A stretch of 64,000 nucleotides of DNA from Hyphomicrobiales bacterium (GCA_021286855.1 JAJTBO010000020.1:1-64000), one strand, 5' to 3'. Shown: positions 1 through 9,904, counted from the first letter of the stretch. Notes: generated by a model not told the origin, from the sequence alone. Translations and numbers: made by a program.

Positions 1-412
1 TGCCGATGACGAAGTTGCCGCCCATCACGAAGTTGCCGAAGGCTTCGATGACGTGGCCGGCGGCCTGGGTGCCCTCGTGGCCGTGACCGAGGATCAGGCG
101 GGTCGAGGCGAGGTTCAGCGACAGGCGCAGCATCGTGGCGATGAGCAGCAGCGTCGGGAAGGACGAGAACTCGAGCGGCGCCTGGATGAACAGCGACGTC
201 ATCAGGATCAGCACCGAGAGGGTGATCGAGATGGCGAGGAAGACGTCGAGCGCGAAGGCCGGCAGCGGCACGATCAGGACGACGAGGATCGTCATCACGC
301 CGAGGGCGAGGCCGACGTCGCCGCGGCGGGCGTGGGCGAGCAGTCCCCTCGGTCCCGGGATGCCGGCGAGAAGTCCCAGGGCGGCCTTCGGTTCGGCGGT
401 GGTGTCGCTCAT
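1..412 (-). CDS. flhA: Flagellar biosynthesis protein FlhA, N-terminal part (runs off the window edge)
   Basis: Inner-membrane component of the flagellar type III export gate. The first 137 residues are visible: a short cytoplasmic lead followed by hydrophobic helices and the family-typical stretch with LSLNLASTR and [12 protein letters not shown]. The rest lies left of base 1. The ATG at 412 is preceded by GAGG at normal spacing. A complete CtrA box with a -10-like block lies 60-100 bases upstream. In Caulobacter flhA also follows flbD, but here about 3.5 kb of non-flagellar genes separate them, so flhA has its own promoter. Confidence 0.95.
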   Translation of the reverse strand, partial: MSDTTAEPKAALGLLAGIPGPRGLLAHARRGDVGLALGVMTILVVLIVPLPAFALDVFLAISITLSVLILMTSLFIQAPLEFSSFPTLLLIATMLRLSLNLASTRLILGHGHEGTQAAGHVIEAFGNFVMGGNFVIG

Positions 413-473
413 CGCGGCCTCGGCTCGTCGTCACGCGCCGCCCGACGACGCGGGATCGCGTCGCGAAGCGACT

Positions 474-513
474 GGGCAATTCTTGCCGAGCGGATGGTTA
501 ACGACGAGTTAAC
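474..513 (-). promoter_or_regulatory. CtrA-type promoter of flhA
   Basis: Bases 498-513 hold a perfect palindromic CtrA box, TTAA-N7-TTAA. Ten bases further in the direction of flhA comes GGCAAGAATTGCC (minus strand, 475-487), in the place of a -10 region. The same arrangement recurs before the LysE-like gene and before fliF. CtrA control of early flagellar promoters is established in Caulobacter and relatives; its operation here is inferred. The box contains the TAA stop codon of the upstream gene. Confidence 0.75.
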
Positions 514-995
514 GGGGTGGCCCAACCCCGCGCCAGGATCGTCTCCCAGACGGCTTCCGGCAGCGTCACGGTGGCGAGCGGCGGACGGCCGACGACCAGC
601 TGGCGGGCCGATTTCCAGTAGAGACGGACGGGGTGGACCTCGACGATCTCGTCCCAGGGCACGAGCAGCGGGCGGCGGCCCATGCCGCCGAGAATCGGCG
701 TCTTCACCTCGAGGCGCAGGCCGGCGTCGTCGGCCCCGACGGCGACGCAGTTCTTCCAGATAGGGACGCCGATCTTCACCGAGACCCGGCGTGCGATCGG
801 GGCGTCGGGCCCGCGCAGCGTGGCGAAGCGCGTCTCGAGCTCGCTCCAGGAACCGCGATCGGCGATGGCCTCGCCCTCGGGAACGCGAGGCCCGGAGGCA
901 TGGGCGAGGAGGCGTTTCAGAAGGATCGCCACGCCGAAGGCGACGATCAGCGTGAATGCGGTTTCGACGATCATGGCGAGGACGGCGGGATCCAT
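498..995 (-). CDS. Hypothetical membrane-anchored protein, 165 aa
   Basis: Not assigned to a named family. One N-terminal hydrophobic segment (about residues 6-27, starting MDPAVLAMIVETAF) is followed by a soluble region of about 130 residues rich in beta-forming sequence, with the motif GRPPLATVTLPEAVW near the end. The start at 995 was chosen because GGGGAG lies 6 bases upstream and the hydrophobic segment begins there; a longer reading frame upstream gives only low-complexity Arg/Ser sequence. It ends inside the CtrA box of flhA and could belong to the flagellar neighbourhood, but nothing in the sequence shows a flagellar role. Confidence 0.7.
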   Translation of the reverse strand: MDPAVLAMIVETAFTLIVAFGVAILLKRLLAHASGPRVPEGEAIADRGSWSELETRFATLRGPDAPIARRVSVKIGVPIWKNCVAVGADDAGLRLEVKTPILGGMGRRPLLVPWDEIVEVHPVRLYWKSARQLVVGRPPLATVTLPEAVWETILARGWATPLTRR

Positions 996-1192
996 GACGA
1001 TCTCCCCGACGCGAGGAGCGGAGCGGTTCCGCGACGAGCGGCGATTGTAACGCCGCCGCGGCGAGAAGGCGTCCGTAGTCGGTCTCGGCGCGACGAATGG
1101 CGGGGGTGACGACGCGCTCGACGAGGCGCCGTCGGCATGGCAGCATCCGTGCGACGGGCGACGAAACGGCGCATCGAGCGAGGGGTAGGCGA

Positions 1193-1711
1193 ATGCGTGG
1201 TCGAGTGTTCTCTGTTCGCACCGCCGTGGCCGCGGCGATCCTGGCGATCCCACCGTTGGCGACGCCGGCTTCGGCGGCGCAGGTGGTGGCGCTCGGCGCG
1301 TCCAACACCTACGGCAAGGGCGTGGCGCGCAACGCCGCCTACCCGGCGCAGCTCGAGGCGATCCTGGCGGCGCAGGGCGTCCGGGCGAAGGTCAAGAACG
1401 CCGGGATCAACGGCGACACCACCGGCGGCATGCTGGCGCGTTTGCCGCGCGCGCTCGATCGCGACACCCGCGTGCTGCTCCTGCAGCCGGGCGGCAACGA
1501 CGCGCGCAAGGGCGTCTCCTCGTCGGAGGCGGACGCCAATCTCGCGGCGATCCGAGCGGAGGCGGCGCGGCGGAGCATCACGGTGATCGAGGTGCCGAAC
1601 CGGATGCTGCGCAATCTGCCGCATCAGCCGGACGGCCAGCATCTGACGCCCGAGGGCTACGGCGGGCTGGCGGGCGCGCTCGCCGGCGAGGTCGCGGCGG
1701 CGCTGCGCTGA
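1193..1711 (+). CDS. SGNH/GDSL-type esterase, exported, 172 aa
   Basis: Predicted periplasmic hydrolase of the TesA/arylesterase-like SGNH group. Residues 1 to about 27 form a signal peptide ending in ASA. Block I is ALGASNTYG (nucleophile Ser), block II has GINGDT (Gly), block III GGND (Asn), block V DGQHLTPEGY (Asp and His), so all catalytic positions are present. The ATG at 1193 follows GAGGGG at good spacing. The mature protein is about 145 residues, short for the family. It converges on the LysE-like gene with only 7 bases between stops. The substrate cannot be told from sequence. Confidence 0.8.
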   Translation: MRGRVFSVRTAVAAAILAIPPLATPASAAQVVALGASNTYGKGVARNAAYPAQLEAILAAQGVRAKVKNAGINGDTTGGMLARLPRALDRDTRVLLLQPGGNDARKGVSSSEADANLAAIRAEAARRSITVIEVPNRMLRNLPHQPDGQHLTPEGYGGLAGALAGEVAAALR

Positions 1712-1718
1712 GCGAGGC

Positions 1719-2342
1719 TCACTCGCGGCCGGCGACGAGGCGGAGGCCGAACAGGATCATCACGCCGCCGGCCAACCGGTCGAGCCAGGTCCGGCCGCGC
1801 TCCAGGGCGCGTTCGACCGGGCGGCTCGCCACGGCGAAGGTGAGGATCACGTACCAGACCGCCGAAATGGTCGGCATCAGCGCCACGGCCAGGGTCTGTT
1901 CGCCGGCGGAGAGCGTCTGCGCGCCGGTCGCGGCGAAGATCGACATGTAATAGGCGATCGACTTCGGGTTGAAGGCGTTGGAGAGGACGCCGGCGCGAAA
2001 GGCCTCCCCGCGGGTCATCGGCGCCGGGGCGCCGAGGCTCGTCGCCGCCTCGCCGAAGGAACGGCGCACCGCCTTCACGCCGAGCCAGATCAGATAGAGG
2101 CCGCAGACGAGGCGCATCGCCTCGGCGAGGCCGGGGAGCGCGGCGAAGACCGCGCCGAGGCCGGTCAGGCCGATCACCGCCCAGGCGATGCCGACCGGCC
2201 AGACGCCGGCCGCGACCGCCAGACCGTGGGCGCGCGAGCGGGTCGCGGCATGGGCGACGAGCAGGGTGTTGGGCCCCGGCGCGAGGGCGATGGCGATCTG
2301 AGCGGCGGCGAGGGTGGCGAGGATCTGGAAGCTCTCGGTCAA
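1719..2342 (-). CDS. LysE/RhtB-family amino-acid or metabolite exporter, 207 aa
   Basis: Small inner-membrane exporter with about six hydrophobic segments. Family marks are APGPNTLLV near the N terminus and FNPKSIAYY in the middle. Length matches the usual 205-210 residues if translation starts at the TTG at 2342, which has AGAGGA 5-8 bases upstream; an upstream ATG would add 20 Arg-rich residues and lacks a ribosome site. The gene sits behind a CtrA-type promoter element nearly identical to those of flhA and fliF, so it may be expressed with the flagellar and cell-cycle regulon. The exported substrate is unknown. Confidence 0.85.
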   Translation of the reverse strand: MTESFQILATLAAAQIAIALAPGPNTLLVAHAATRSRAHGLAVAAGVWPVGIAWAVIGLTGLGAVFAALPGLAEAMRLVCGLYLIWLGVKAVRRSFGEAATSLGAPAPMTRGEAFRAGVLSNAFNPKSIAYYMSIFAATGAQTLSAGEQTLAVALMPTISAVWYVILTFAVASRPVERALERGRTWLDRLAGGVMILFGLRLVAGRE

Positions 2343-2397
2343 CGGACGTCCTCTTCGGTGATCGCGCTTCCGGGGCGAGGCCCGGTTAATGCGATGC

Positions 2398-2435
2398 GGC
2401 AATATTTGCCGGGCGTATGGTTAACGCGAAGTAAA
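2398..2435 (-). promoter_or_regulatory. CtrA-type promoter element upstream of the LysE-like exporter
   Basis: TTAA-N7-TAAA at 2421-2435 (one mismatch from TTAA-N7-TTAA), then at the same spacing as in the flhA and fliF promoters the block GGCAAATATTGCC on the minus strand (2398-2410). The element lies 56 bases from the TTG start at 2342. The match to two flagellar promoters over about 38 bases makes chance unlikely. Confidence 0.6.
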
Positions 2436-2444
2436 TACGAACGA

Positions 2445-2474
2445 CGCGAGGCCCGCCGTCGGGCGGGCCTCGCG
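2445..2474 (-). terminator. Hairpin terminator after the FAD reductase gene
   Basis: Perfect 13-bp inverted repeat (arms beginning CGCGAGGCCCGCC) around a 4-base loop, 28 bases past the stop of the reductase gene at 2502. There is no clear T-tract, so Rho-independent action is likely but not certain. It insulates the CtrA-type promoter just beyond it. Confidence 0.6.
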
Positions 2475-2501
2475 GTCTCGTGAGCCGATGTGAGAGCGGG
2501 C

Positions 2502-3764
2502 TCAGGCCGGAACGACCGGCTTCTCCTTCGACCGCTTGCCGAGCGCGAAGCCCGGATCGCCGGCTTCCTCCGGGGTGAGCGGCAGGCCGGCGTCGAGGAT
2601 CCGCCGGGCGGCGGAGTGGTCCTGGACGGCGTTGACGCTGTCCGCGCCGAGGAAACGGCCTTCCTTGAAATAGAAGGCGGAGAAGCGCGGGGCGTCCATG
2701 TCGCCGCGGATCACCACACGGTCGTGATCGGCGGTGCGGCCGACGGCGCGCAGCTTGATGTCGTATTGGTCCGACCAGAACCAGGGGGCGGCGAGGAAGG
2801 GCGCCTCGCGGCCCATCAGCGCGGCGGCGCCGGACTTCGCCTGTTCGACGGCGTTCTGCACCGATTCGAGGCGGTGCAGCGGCTGGCCGGGCTCGTGCGC
2901 GGTGGCGGTGCAGTCGCCGACGGCGACGATGTTCGGATCGATGGTCCTCGAGCAGCGGTCGACGATGACGCCGTGCTCGCAGGGCAGGCCGCATTCGCGG
3001 GCGATGCGGTCGTTGGGCACGAGGCCGATGCCGGCGACGATCAGATCGGCCTCGAGGATGCGGCCGTCGCCGAGCTTCAGGCCGGTGGCGCGGCCGTCGG
3101 TGGCGAGCACTTCGGTCACCGAGGTGTTCAGTTCGATGACGACGCCGCGGTCGCGGTGGAGCTTCTGGTAGAACTCCGACATGACCGGCGAGACGGCGCG
3201 GGCGAGCACCCGGCTCTCGCGCTCGATCACCGTCACCTCCTTCTCGCACTGGCGGCAGACCGCGGCGATCTCCAGCCCGACGAAGCCGGCGCCGACGACC
3301 AGCACGGTCTCGGCCTTGCCGAGGTTCTCGGCGAATTTGTAGGCGTCGTCGATCGAGCGCAGCGAGGAGATGTCGGGCAGGTCGCCGCCGGGGATCGGCA
3401 GACGACGGTTGAAGCCGCCGGTGGCGATGACCAGACCCTCGTAGGGTTGGATCGAGCCGTCGTCGAGTTCGACGATGCGATGTTCGCGATCGATCCTGAG
3501 CGCGTGGACGCCGGGGCGGAAGTCGATGCCCTTGGCGGCGATCTCGTCGGGGCCGCGCAACAGGATGGTCGAGAAGTCGAGGGTCTCGAGCAGGGCGTCC
3601 TTGGAGAGCGGCGGCCGGTGGTAGGGGGGGTGGGGTTCGTCGCCGTAGAGGACGATTTCGCCTTCCCAGCCTTCTTCCTTGAGTGATTCGGCGGCCTGGA
3701 TGCCGCCTTGTCCGGCTCCGACGACCACCATCGGTCGGCCGGTCTTCTTGGCGCGTACGATCAT
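2502..3764 (-). CDS. NAD(P)H-dependent FAD reductase of the ferredoxin/rubredoxin reductase type, 420 aa
   Basis: Flavoprotein that passes electrons from NAD(P)H to a small redox partner (ferredoxin, rubredoxin or a Rieske ferredoxin). The first dinucleotide fold is VVVGAGQGGIQAA near residue 15, with PYHRPPLSK following as in putidaredoxin and rhodocoxin reductases; the second is VLVVGAGFVGLEIA near residue 155; a GD motif in AVGDCTA binds FAD near residue 270; the C terminus is the reductase-type domain with FSAFYFKEGRFLGADSVN. Length is typical. No ferredoxin or P450 gene is adjacent, so the partner is unknown. Single gene between two hairpins. Confidence 0.85.
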   Translation of the reverse strand: MIVRAKKTGRPMVVVGAGQGGIQAAESLKEEGWEGEIVLYGDEPHPPYHRPPLSKDALLETLDFSTILLRGPDEIAAKGIDFRPGVHALRIDREHRIVELDDGSIQPYEGLVIATGGFNRRLPIPGGDLPDISSLRSIDDAYKFAENLGKAETVLVVGAGFVGLEIAAVCRQCEKEVTVIERESRVLARAVSPVMSEFYQKLHRDRGVVIELNTSVTEVLATDGRATGLKLGDGRILEADLIVAGIGLVPNDRIARECGLPCEHGVIVDRCSRTIDPNIVAVGDCTATAHEPGQPLHRLESVQNAVEQAKSGAAALMGREAPFLAAPWFWSDQYDIKLRAVGRTADHDRVVIRGDMDAPRFSAFYFKEGRFLGADSVNAVQDHSAARRILDAGLPLTPEEAGDPGFALGKRSKEKPVVPA

Positions 3765-3850
3765 GTCGATCCTCCGATCGCGCGCCGCTCGCGGCGGTCG
3801 CCCTCCCCGACGGCGCGGTGCGCGGCGTCACTCTGCCGCGAAACGAAACG

Positions 3851-3878
3851 CCCGTCTGTCGGCTGGCCGACAGACGGG
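3851..3878 (-). terminator. Terminator of the fliF-flbD operon
   Basis: Perfect 13-bp inverted repeat, CCCGTCTGTCGGC and its complement, with a 2-base loop. It lies 45 bases past the flbD stop, and on the minus strand is followed by a moderately T-rich stretch (CGTTTCGTTT). It separates the flagellar operon from the FAD reductase gene. Confidence 0.75.
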
Positions 3879-3923
3879 CGGACGGGACGGGCGATGCGAT
3901 CGATCGCCGAGCGAAGGCTCGGC

Positions 3924-5312
<1,389 letters not shown>

Positions 5313-5325
5313 GACCGCGTTCTCC

Positions 5326-5676
5326 TCATTTGTCCGACTTGATGATTTCGGTCATGGTCACGCCGAGCCGGTCCTCGACGAGCACCACTTCGCCGCGCGC
5401 CACCAGCCGGTCGTTGACGTAGATGTCGATCGCCTCGCCGACCTTGCGGTCGAGCTCGAGGACGGTGCCCTGGTTGAGGCGGAGCAGGTCGGCGACCTGC
5501 ATGCGGGCCTGACCGAGCACGGCCGACACCTTGACGGGGACGTCGAACACGGCCTCGAGATCGGCGGCGGAGCGCAGGGGCGCCTGACCGTCGTCGTCGC
5601 CGCGTTCCTTGGCGGAGGGATCCATCATGTCGAGGGTCAGACCCTCGCGGGTGGGATCGTCGGGCGTCGCGCTCAC
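5326..5676 (-). CDS. fliN: Flagellar motor switch protein FliN, 116 aa
   Basis: C-ring protein of the flagellar switch. A variable 40-residue N-terminal arm precedes the SpoA/FliN domain with FDVPVKVSAVLGQARM, VGEAIDIYVNDRLVARGEVV and DRLGVTMTEI. The start is taken at the GTG at 5676: its GTGA overlaps the fliH stop and GGAGGA lies 7 bases upstream. The GTG five codons earlier (5691) has that Shine-Dalgarno inside its own reading frame and is unlikely. Confidence 0.93.
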   Translation of the reverse strand: MSATPDDPTREGLTLDMMDPSAKERGDDDGQAPLRSAADLEAVFDVPVKVSAVLGQARMQVADLLRLNQGTVLELDRKVGEAIDIYVNDRLVARGEVVLVEDRLGVTMTEIIKSDK

Positions 5677-6398
5677 GGGGCGGTCCTCCACGGGTCGGCC
5701 GGCATCTCGCCGGCGGCGTCGTCACGGTCGAGTTCGCCCCGGCGGGCGGTGATCCAACGATCGACGGCGGCTTCGATCTCGGCCGAAAGGGCGGCGCGGT
5801 CGCGCAGGATGCCGCCGTCGGCCCATTCGATGCGGCAGTCGCCGCGGGCGAGGTCGTCCTCGCCGAGAATGACGATGCGGCCTTCGAAGCCGGTCTCGCG
5901 GGCGATGCGGGCGACCTCGGGCTCGAGCGCGTCGGCGTCGCGGGCGTCGAGGCGGACGACGAGATGCGGCGCCTTGCGCAGCGGGCCGAGGCATTCGGTG
6001 AGGAGCGCCCGGATCTCGACCAGCGGCTCGCGTTCGACGAGGCGGCCGGCGAGCTTCTCGGCGGCGATGACGGCGAGGTCGAGGGCGCGCGCCTCGATCG
6101 CCAGACGGTCCGCGTCGAGGGCGGCGAGCAGCGAACGGGCGACGCCGACGAGGCTCTGGGCGGCGTCGGCGAGGCGCTCGGCGGCGCGCGCCTCGGCGTC
6201 GAGCCGGCCGGCGGCGAAGCCCTCCTCGCGGCCCTCGTCGAAGCCTTCGGCGCGGGCGCGCTCCTCGACGGCGACCATTTCGGCGAGGTGTTGATCGAGA
6301 TCGATCGTCGGGCGCGGCGGTTCGGCCGGCTGGGCGGCCGGCGGCGGTTCGGGCCGGGAGAAGTCGGTGTCGAAGAGGAAGCGGGCCGGTGTCGCCAT
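5673..6398 (-). CDS. fliH: Flagellar export ATPase regulator FliH, 241 aa
   Basis: Peripheral protein that holds the export ATPase FliI at the C-ring (FlbE in Caulobacter naming). Starts MATPARFLFDTDF, followed by a Pro/Ala-rich linker, an Ala/Glu-rich coiled-coil region (about 45-115) and a C-terminal domain with FEGRIVILGEDDLARGDCRIEWADG. The sequence is divergent, as usual for FliH, and identity rests on position between fliG and fliN plus these features. It overlaps fliN by 4 bases and follows fliG by 16. Confidence 0.85.
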   Translation of the reverse strand: MATPARFLFDTDFSRPEPPPAAQPAEPPRPTIDLDQHLAEMVAVEERARAEGFDEGREEGFAAGRLDAEARAAERLADAAQSLVGVARSLLAALDADRLAIEARALDLAVIAAEKLAGRLVEREPLVEIRALLTECLGPLRKAPHLVVRLDARDADALEPEVARIARETGFEGRIVILGEDDLARGDCRIEWADGGILRDRAALSAEIEAAVDRWITARRGELDRDDAAGEMPADPWRTAP

Positions 6399-6414
6399 GG
6401 CGGTTCACGAGCGG

Positions 6415-7479
6415 TCAGTAGACCAACTCGTCCTCTCCCTTCGACTTGGACACCATGATCTCGCCCTTGGCGGCGAGGTCCTTGGTGATGTTGACCATGA
6501 TGCCCTGCGCCTCGTCGACGTCGCGCAGGCGGACCGGGCCGAGCGCCTCCATGTCCTCCTTGAGCATGTTGGCGGCGCGTGACGACATGTTCTGGAAGAA
6601 GAAGTCGCGCAAGGGTTCGGTGGCGCCCTTGAGGGCGATGGCGAGCTTGTCCTTGTCGACGTTCCTGAGCAGCGTCTGGATGCCGCCGGCGTCGAGCTTG
6701 CCGAGGTCCTCGAAGGTGAACATCAGCGACTTGATCCTCTCGGCGCTCTCGCGGTTCTCCTCCTCGAGCGCGGTGATGAAGCGCGCCTCGGTCTGACGGT
6801 CGAAGGAGTTGAAGATGTCGGCCATCAGCTCGTGGGCGTCGCGACGCGAGGTGGTGGAGAGGTTCGACATGAACTCGACGCGCAGCGTCTGCTCGACCTT
6901 GTCGAGGATCTCCTTCTGCACCGATTCCATCCGCAGCATGCGGTTGACCACCTCGAGGGCGAATTCCTCGGGCAGGATCGCCAGCACCCGGCCGGCGTGG
7001 TCCGACTTGATCTTGGAGAGCACCAGGGCGACGGTCTGCGGATATTCGTTCTTCAGATAGTTGGCGAGCACGTTCTCCTGAACGTTGGAGAGCTTCTCCC
7101 ACATGTTGCGGCCGGCGGGACCGCGGATCTCCTCCATGATCGCGTTGACGCGATCGGGCGGCAGGAAGGAGGCGAGGATGCGTTCGGTGGAGTCGTGGTT
7201 GCCGGTGAGCGAGCCCTTCGACGACAGGCGGGTGACGAAGTCGACGAAGAGGTTCTCCAGCATCTCGTGATTGACCGGGCCGAGCCGGGCCATGGCGAGG
7301 GAGACCTGACGGACCTCGAGCTCGTCGAGTTGCTCCCAGATCTTGCGGCCGTGCTCCTCGCCGAGCGCGAGAAGCAGCACGGCCGCGCGCTCGGGTCCGG
7401 CGAGCTCGCGGTAGGCTTCGGTCTTGGAGACCTGCAGGGACGGCGCGCCGCCCTGGGCGGCTCTGGCGGGTAGGGCCAT
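6415..7479 (-). CDS. fliG: Flagellar motor switch protein FliG, 354 aa
   Basis: C-ring protein that joins the MS ring to FliM/FliN and carries the torque-generating helix. Three FliG domains are visible: N-terminal ([21 protein letters not shown]), middle with the FliM-contact motif as NEYPQT, and C-terminal with [11 protein letters not shown] and the conserved charged helix region around [19 protein letters not shown]. Length is normal for alphaproteobacteria. Nine bases separate it from fliF. Confidence 0.97.
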   Translation of the reverse strand: MALPARAAQGGAPSLQVSKTEAYRELAGPERAAVLLLALGEEHGRKIWEQLDELEVRQVSLAMARLGPVNHEMLENLFVDFVTRLSSKGSLTGNHDSTERILASFLPPDRVNAIMEEIRGPAGRNMWEKLSNVQENVLANYLKNEYPQTVALVLSKIKSDHAGRVLAILPEEFALEVVNRMLRMESVQKEILDKVEQTLRVEFMSNLSTTSRRDAHELMADIFNSFDRQTEARFITALEEENRESAERIKSLMFTFEDLGKLDAGGIQTLLRNVDKDKLAIALKGATEPLRDFFFQNMSSRAANMLKEDMEALGPVRLRDVDEAQGIMVNITKDLAAKGEIMVSKSKGEDELVY

Positions 7480-7488
7480 CGTCGGGCC

Positions 7489-9180
7489 TCACGCTGCGGC
7501 TTCGTTGAGCCAGCCGCGGATGATCGCGGCCGCCTCGTGCGGAGTGTCTTCGATCATTTCGCCGATCTTCTTGATCGAACCGGCCTGGACCGCGCCGAGC
7601 GCCTTGGCTTCCTCGAGGCGGGCGTGGGTCGGATGCTGACCCGATTCGCCGGCGAGCGCGAGGTCCGCGCCGCCGACCCCGCCCGGCAGGGCGATCGGCA
7701 GACCGTCGGCGCCGAGCTGGACGGCCCCGGCGACGCCCCCCTGTTCGGCTTCCGCCGTTTCGCCGGCGGTGGCGAGCGCGGCGGCCTCGGGAGCGAGCAC
7801 GCGGTTGATCAGGGGGCGGACGGCGAAGAGCAGGACCAGCAGCGTCATCAGGACGAGCGCGCCGAGTTCGGCGAAGCGGACGATGTCCTCGCGGCCGAAG
7901 TCGAGAAGGGCGGCGAGACCGGTCTTCTGGCTGTCCAGCGGCACTGCGGCGGGGCCCTCGGCGAAGCGCAGGTTGACAACTTCGACCAGATCGCCGCGCT
8001 TCTCGTCGAAGCCGACGGCGGAGCGCACCAGCGCGCCGATCCGGTCGAGGTCCTCCTTGGAGCGCGGCTGATAGGCGACCTCGCCGGCGGGCCCGGTCTG
8101 ATAGACGCCGTCGACGAGCAACGCCACCGAGACCTTCTTGAGGCGGCCGGCCTCGAGGATCTCGGTGCGGGTGGTCTTGGAGATCTCGTAGTTGACGGTC
8201 TCCTCGGAGGTGTTCGAAGCCTCCTTGGAGCCGGGGCCGTTCTGATCGGCGCCGGCGCCGGGCACCTGATTGGCGACGGTGACGCCCTTCTCGGTCGAGG
8301 CGTTGGAGGAGTTCTCCTCCTTGGTCTGGGTCGAGCGGACCACCTGACCGTTCGGGTCGAAGGTGTCGGAGGTCTGGGTGACGCGGTTGAAGTCCAGCTC
8401 GGCGGCGACGTGGACGCGGACGCGGCCGGGGCCGACGATCGAGCCGACGATCGATTCGATCTGGTTCTCCAGCCGCGCCTCGTAGGCGGAGGTGCGCTCC
8501 TGCAGGGTGGCGGCGACGAGGCCGTTGGGATCTTCGCCCTCACCGGAGGCGAGCAGACGGCCGGCCTCGTCGACGATCGAGACGCGGGTCGGCTTCAGGC
8601 CTTCGACGGCGGCGGCGACCATGTGCTGGATGGCGCGGATCTGGCCGGGATCGAGCTGGCCACGCAGCTTCAGCGCGATCGAGGCGGTCGGCTCCTTCTT
8701 TTCGCGCTGGAAGACCTGACGCTCGGGGATGACGAGGTGGACGCGGGCGGCCTGGACGCGGTCGATCGAGCGGATGGTGCGCGACAATTCGCCCTCGAGG
8801 GCGCGGAGGTGGTTGATGTTCTGGACGAAGGAGGTGGTGCCGAGGGCGTCCGACTTGTCGAAGATCTCCCAACCGACGTTGCCGCCGGCCGGGATGCCCT
8901 TTTCGGCGAGTTTCATCCTGAGGCGCAACGCCTTGTCCTTCGGCACCAGGATCTGGGAGCCGTCGCGGCGCAGTTCGTAGGCGACGCCCTGCGCCTCGAG
9001 GTCCTTGACGATGGCCGAGCTGTCGGCGTCGGAGAGGTCGGAGTAGAGCGGGGCCATCACCGGCGCGGTGGCGCGGGTGATGACGAAGGCGAAGAAGCCG
9101 ATGAGCAGAGCCGTCACCACGCCCATCGCGGCGAGGCGAGCCGGACCGAGATTCTTGAGGAACTCGAGGGCGCCGTTCAC
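7489..9180 (-). CDS. fliF: Flagellar M-ring protein FliF, 563 aa
   Basis: Forms the MS ring in the inner membrane. Transmembrane helices lie near residues 18-40 and 440-460. Between them are the YscJ/FliF domain (PLYSDLSDADSSAIVKDLEAQGV onward; LALRMKLAEKG-type motif) and the MS-ring C domain. The cytoplasmic tail ends in a helix (AAIIRGWLNEAAA) that should bind FliG. First gene of the operon, with a CtrA-type promoter 140-180 bases upstream. Confidence 0.97.
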   Translation of the reverse strand: MNGALEFLKNLGPARLAAMGVVTALLIGFFAFVITRATAPVMAPLYSDLSDADSSAIVKDLEAQGVAYELRRDGSQILVPKDKALRLRMKLAEKGIPAGGNVGWEIFDKSDALGTTSFVQNINHLRALEGELSRTIRSIDRVQAARVHLVIPERQVFQREKKEPTASIALKLRGQLDPGQIRAIQHMVAAAVEGLKPTRVSIVDEAGRLLASGEGEDPNGLVAATLQERTSAYEARLENQIESIVGSIVGPGRVRVHVAAELDFNRVTQTSDTFDPNGQVVRSTQTKEENSSNASTEKGVTVANQVPGAGADQNGPGSKEASNTSEETVNYEISKTTRTEILEAGRLKKVSVALLVDGVYQTGPAGEVAYQPRSKEDLDRIGALVRSAVGFDEKRGDLVEVVNLRFAEGPAAVPLDSQKTGLAALLDFGREDIVRFAELGALVLMTLLVLLFAVRPLINRVLAPEAAALATAGETAEAEQGGVAGAVQLGADGLPIALPGGVGGADLALAGESGQHPTHARLEEAKALGAVQAGSIKKIGEMIEDTPHEAAAIIRGWLNEAAA

Positions 9181-9321
9181 GTCTCGACCTCTTCCGCGTC
9201 TCGAGGGGTGGCGGCCGGGTCCGAGGCGATGGACCCGGCCGCCGGGATGGGTGGCTCGAGCGCCGCTTGCGCGGCGGTGGCGGCGGTCTCCGGTGGGGGC
9301 GGAGAATCCGTTCGTCCACTG

Positions 9322-9360
9322 GGCAAGAATTTCCCAGCGGATGGTAAACGGAAGGTTAAC
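9322..9360 (-). promoter_or_regulatory. CtrA-type promoter of the fliFGHN-flbD operon
   Basis: Minus strand TTAA-N7-TTTA (9345-9359), then CCATCCGCTG and the -10-like block GGGAAATTCTTGCC (9322-9335). Spacing and sequence match the flhA and LysE promoters. The rest of 9181-9558 has no convincing gene apart from the terminator at its far end. Confidence 0.7.
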
Positions 9361-9500
9361 GACCTGCCTCCGAACGGCACGATGGTGAGAAGAAGGTGTG
9401 TGAAACGCCTCGAATGCGCGACCAAGGCCGGTCGAATTTGCCGAGCCGCGTCAATCGGCGTGGGGGCGCGCGGCCCGAGCGCGAGGAGGACGGCGTCGAA

Positions 9501-9538
9501 ACGAAGAAGGGCCGCCCCGAGGGACGGCCCTTCTTCGT
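9501..9538 (-). terminator. Terminator downstream of sciP
   Basis: Perfect 14-bp inverted repeat, ACGAAGAAGGGCCG and its complement, around a 10-base loop, 21 bases past the sciP stop. Pyrimidine-rich flanks suggest it works at least in the minus direction, so sciP is its own unit and fliF starts afresh. Confidence 0.75.
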
Positions 9539-9558
9539 CTCCGGCCGGATGGCCGAGA

Positions 9559-9834
9559 TCACTGACGATATTGCTGAATGCGGGTGGTGCGCAGACCGGC
9601 CAGACCATGACGGTCGATCGACTGCTGCCAGGACAGGAATTCTTCCACGGTCAGGGTATAGCGGCTGCAGGCCTCCTCGAGGGACAGAAGTCCCCCTCGA
9701 ACGGCCGCCACCACTTCGGCCTTGCGCCGGATCACCCACCGTCTCGTCCCCTGCGGGGGGAGATCGGCGATGGTCAGCGGGCTGCCGTCCGGACCGATGA
9801 CGTATTTCACACGCGGTCTAAATTGATCGGTCAT
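9559..9834 (-). CDS. sciP: SciP-type CtrA inhibitor, DUF1153 protein, 91 aa
   Basis: Small helix-turn-helix protein that in Caulobacter binds CtrA and blocks its activation of target promoters. The family core VKYVIGPDGSPLTIADLP, RRWVIRRKAEVVAAVRGG, SLEEACSRYTLTVEEF and RHGLAGLRTTRIQQY is fully present. The start is put at the second ATG (9834), giving MTDQFRPRVKY as in relatives, with GAGAG just upstream; an ATG five codons earlier (9849) has no ribosome site. It lies next to three CtrA-type flagellar promoters and has a CtrA-like site in its own upstream region. Confidence 0.92.
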   Translation of the reverse strand: MTDQFRPRVKYVIGPDGSPLTIADLPPQGTRRWVIRRKAEVVAAVRGGLLSLEEACSRYTLTVEEFLSWQQSIDRHGLAGLRTTRIQQYRQ

Positions 9835-9889
9835 CGTACTCTCACACATTCGATGCGATCACATCGGGAGTGAGACTAGCCGGCGGGCC

Positions 9890-9904
9890 TTAAAATATGG
9901 CTAA
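9890..9904 (-). promoter_or_regulatory. CtrA-like site upstream of sciP
   Basis: Minus strand TTAG-N7-TTAA, one mismatch from the CtrA consensus, 56 bases from the sciP start. It lacks the extended -10 block seen at the other three sites. sciP is a CtrA target in Caulobacter, which makes the site plausible. Confidence 0.45.

Noticed and set aside
498-1253. 251-residue version of the hypothetical protein before flhA
   Set aside because: The first 86 residues are Arg/Ser/Pro-rich and overlap the plus-strand SGNH gene; GGGGAG and the membrane helix mark the start at 995.
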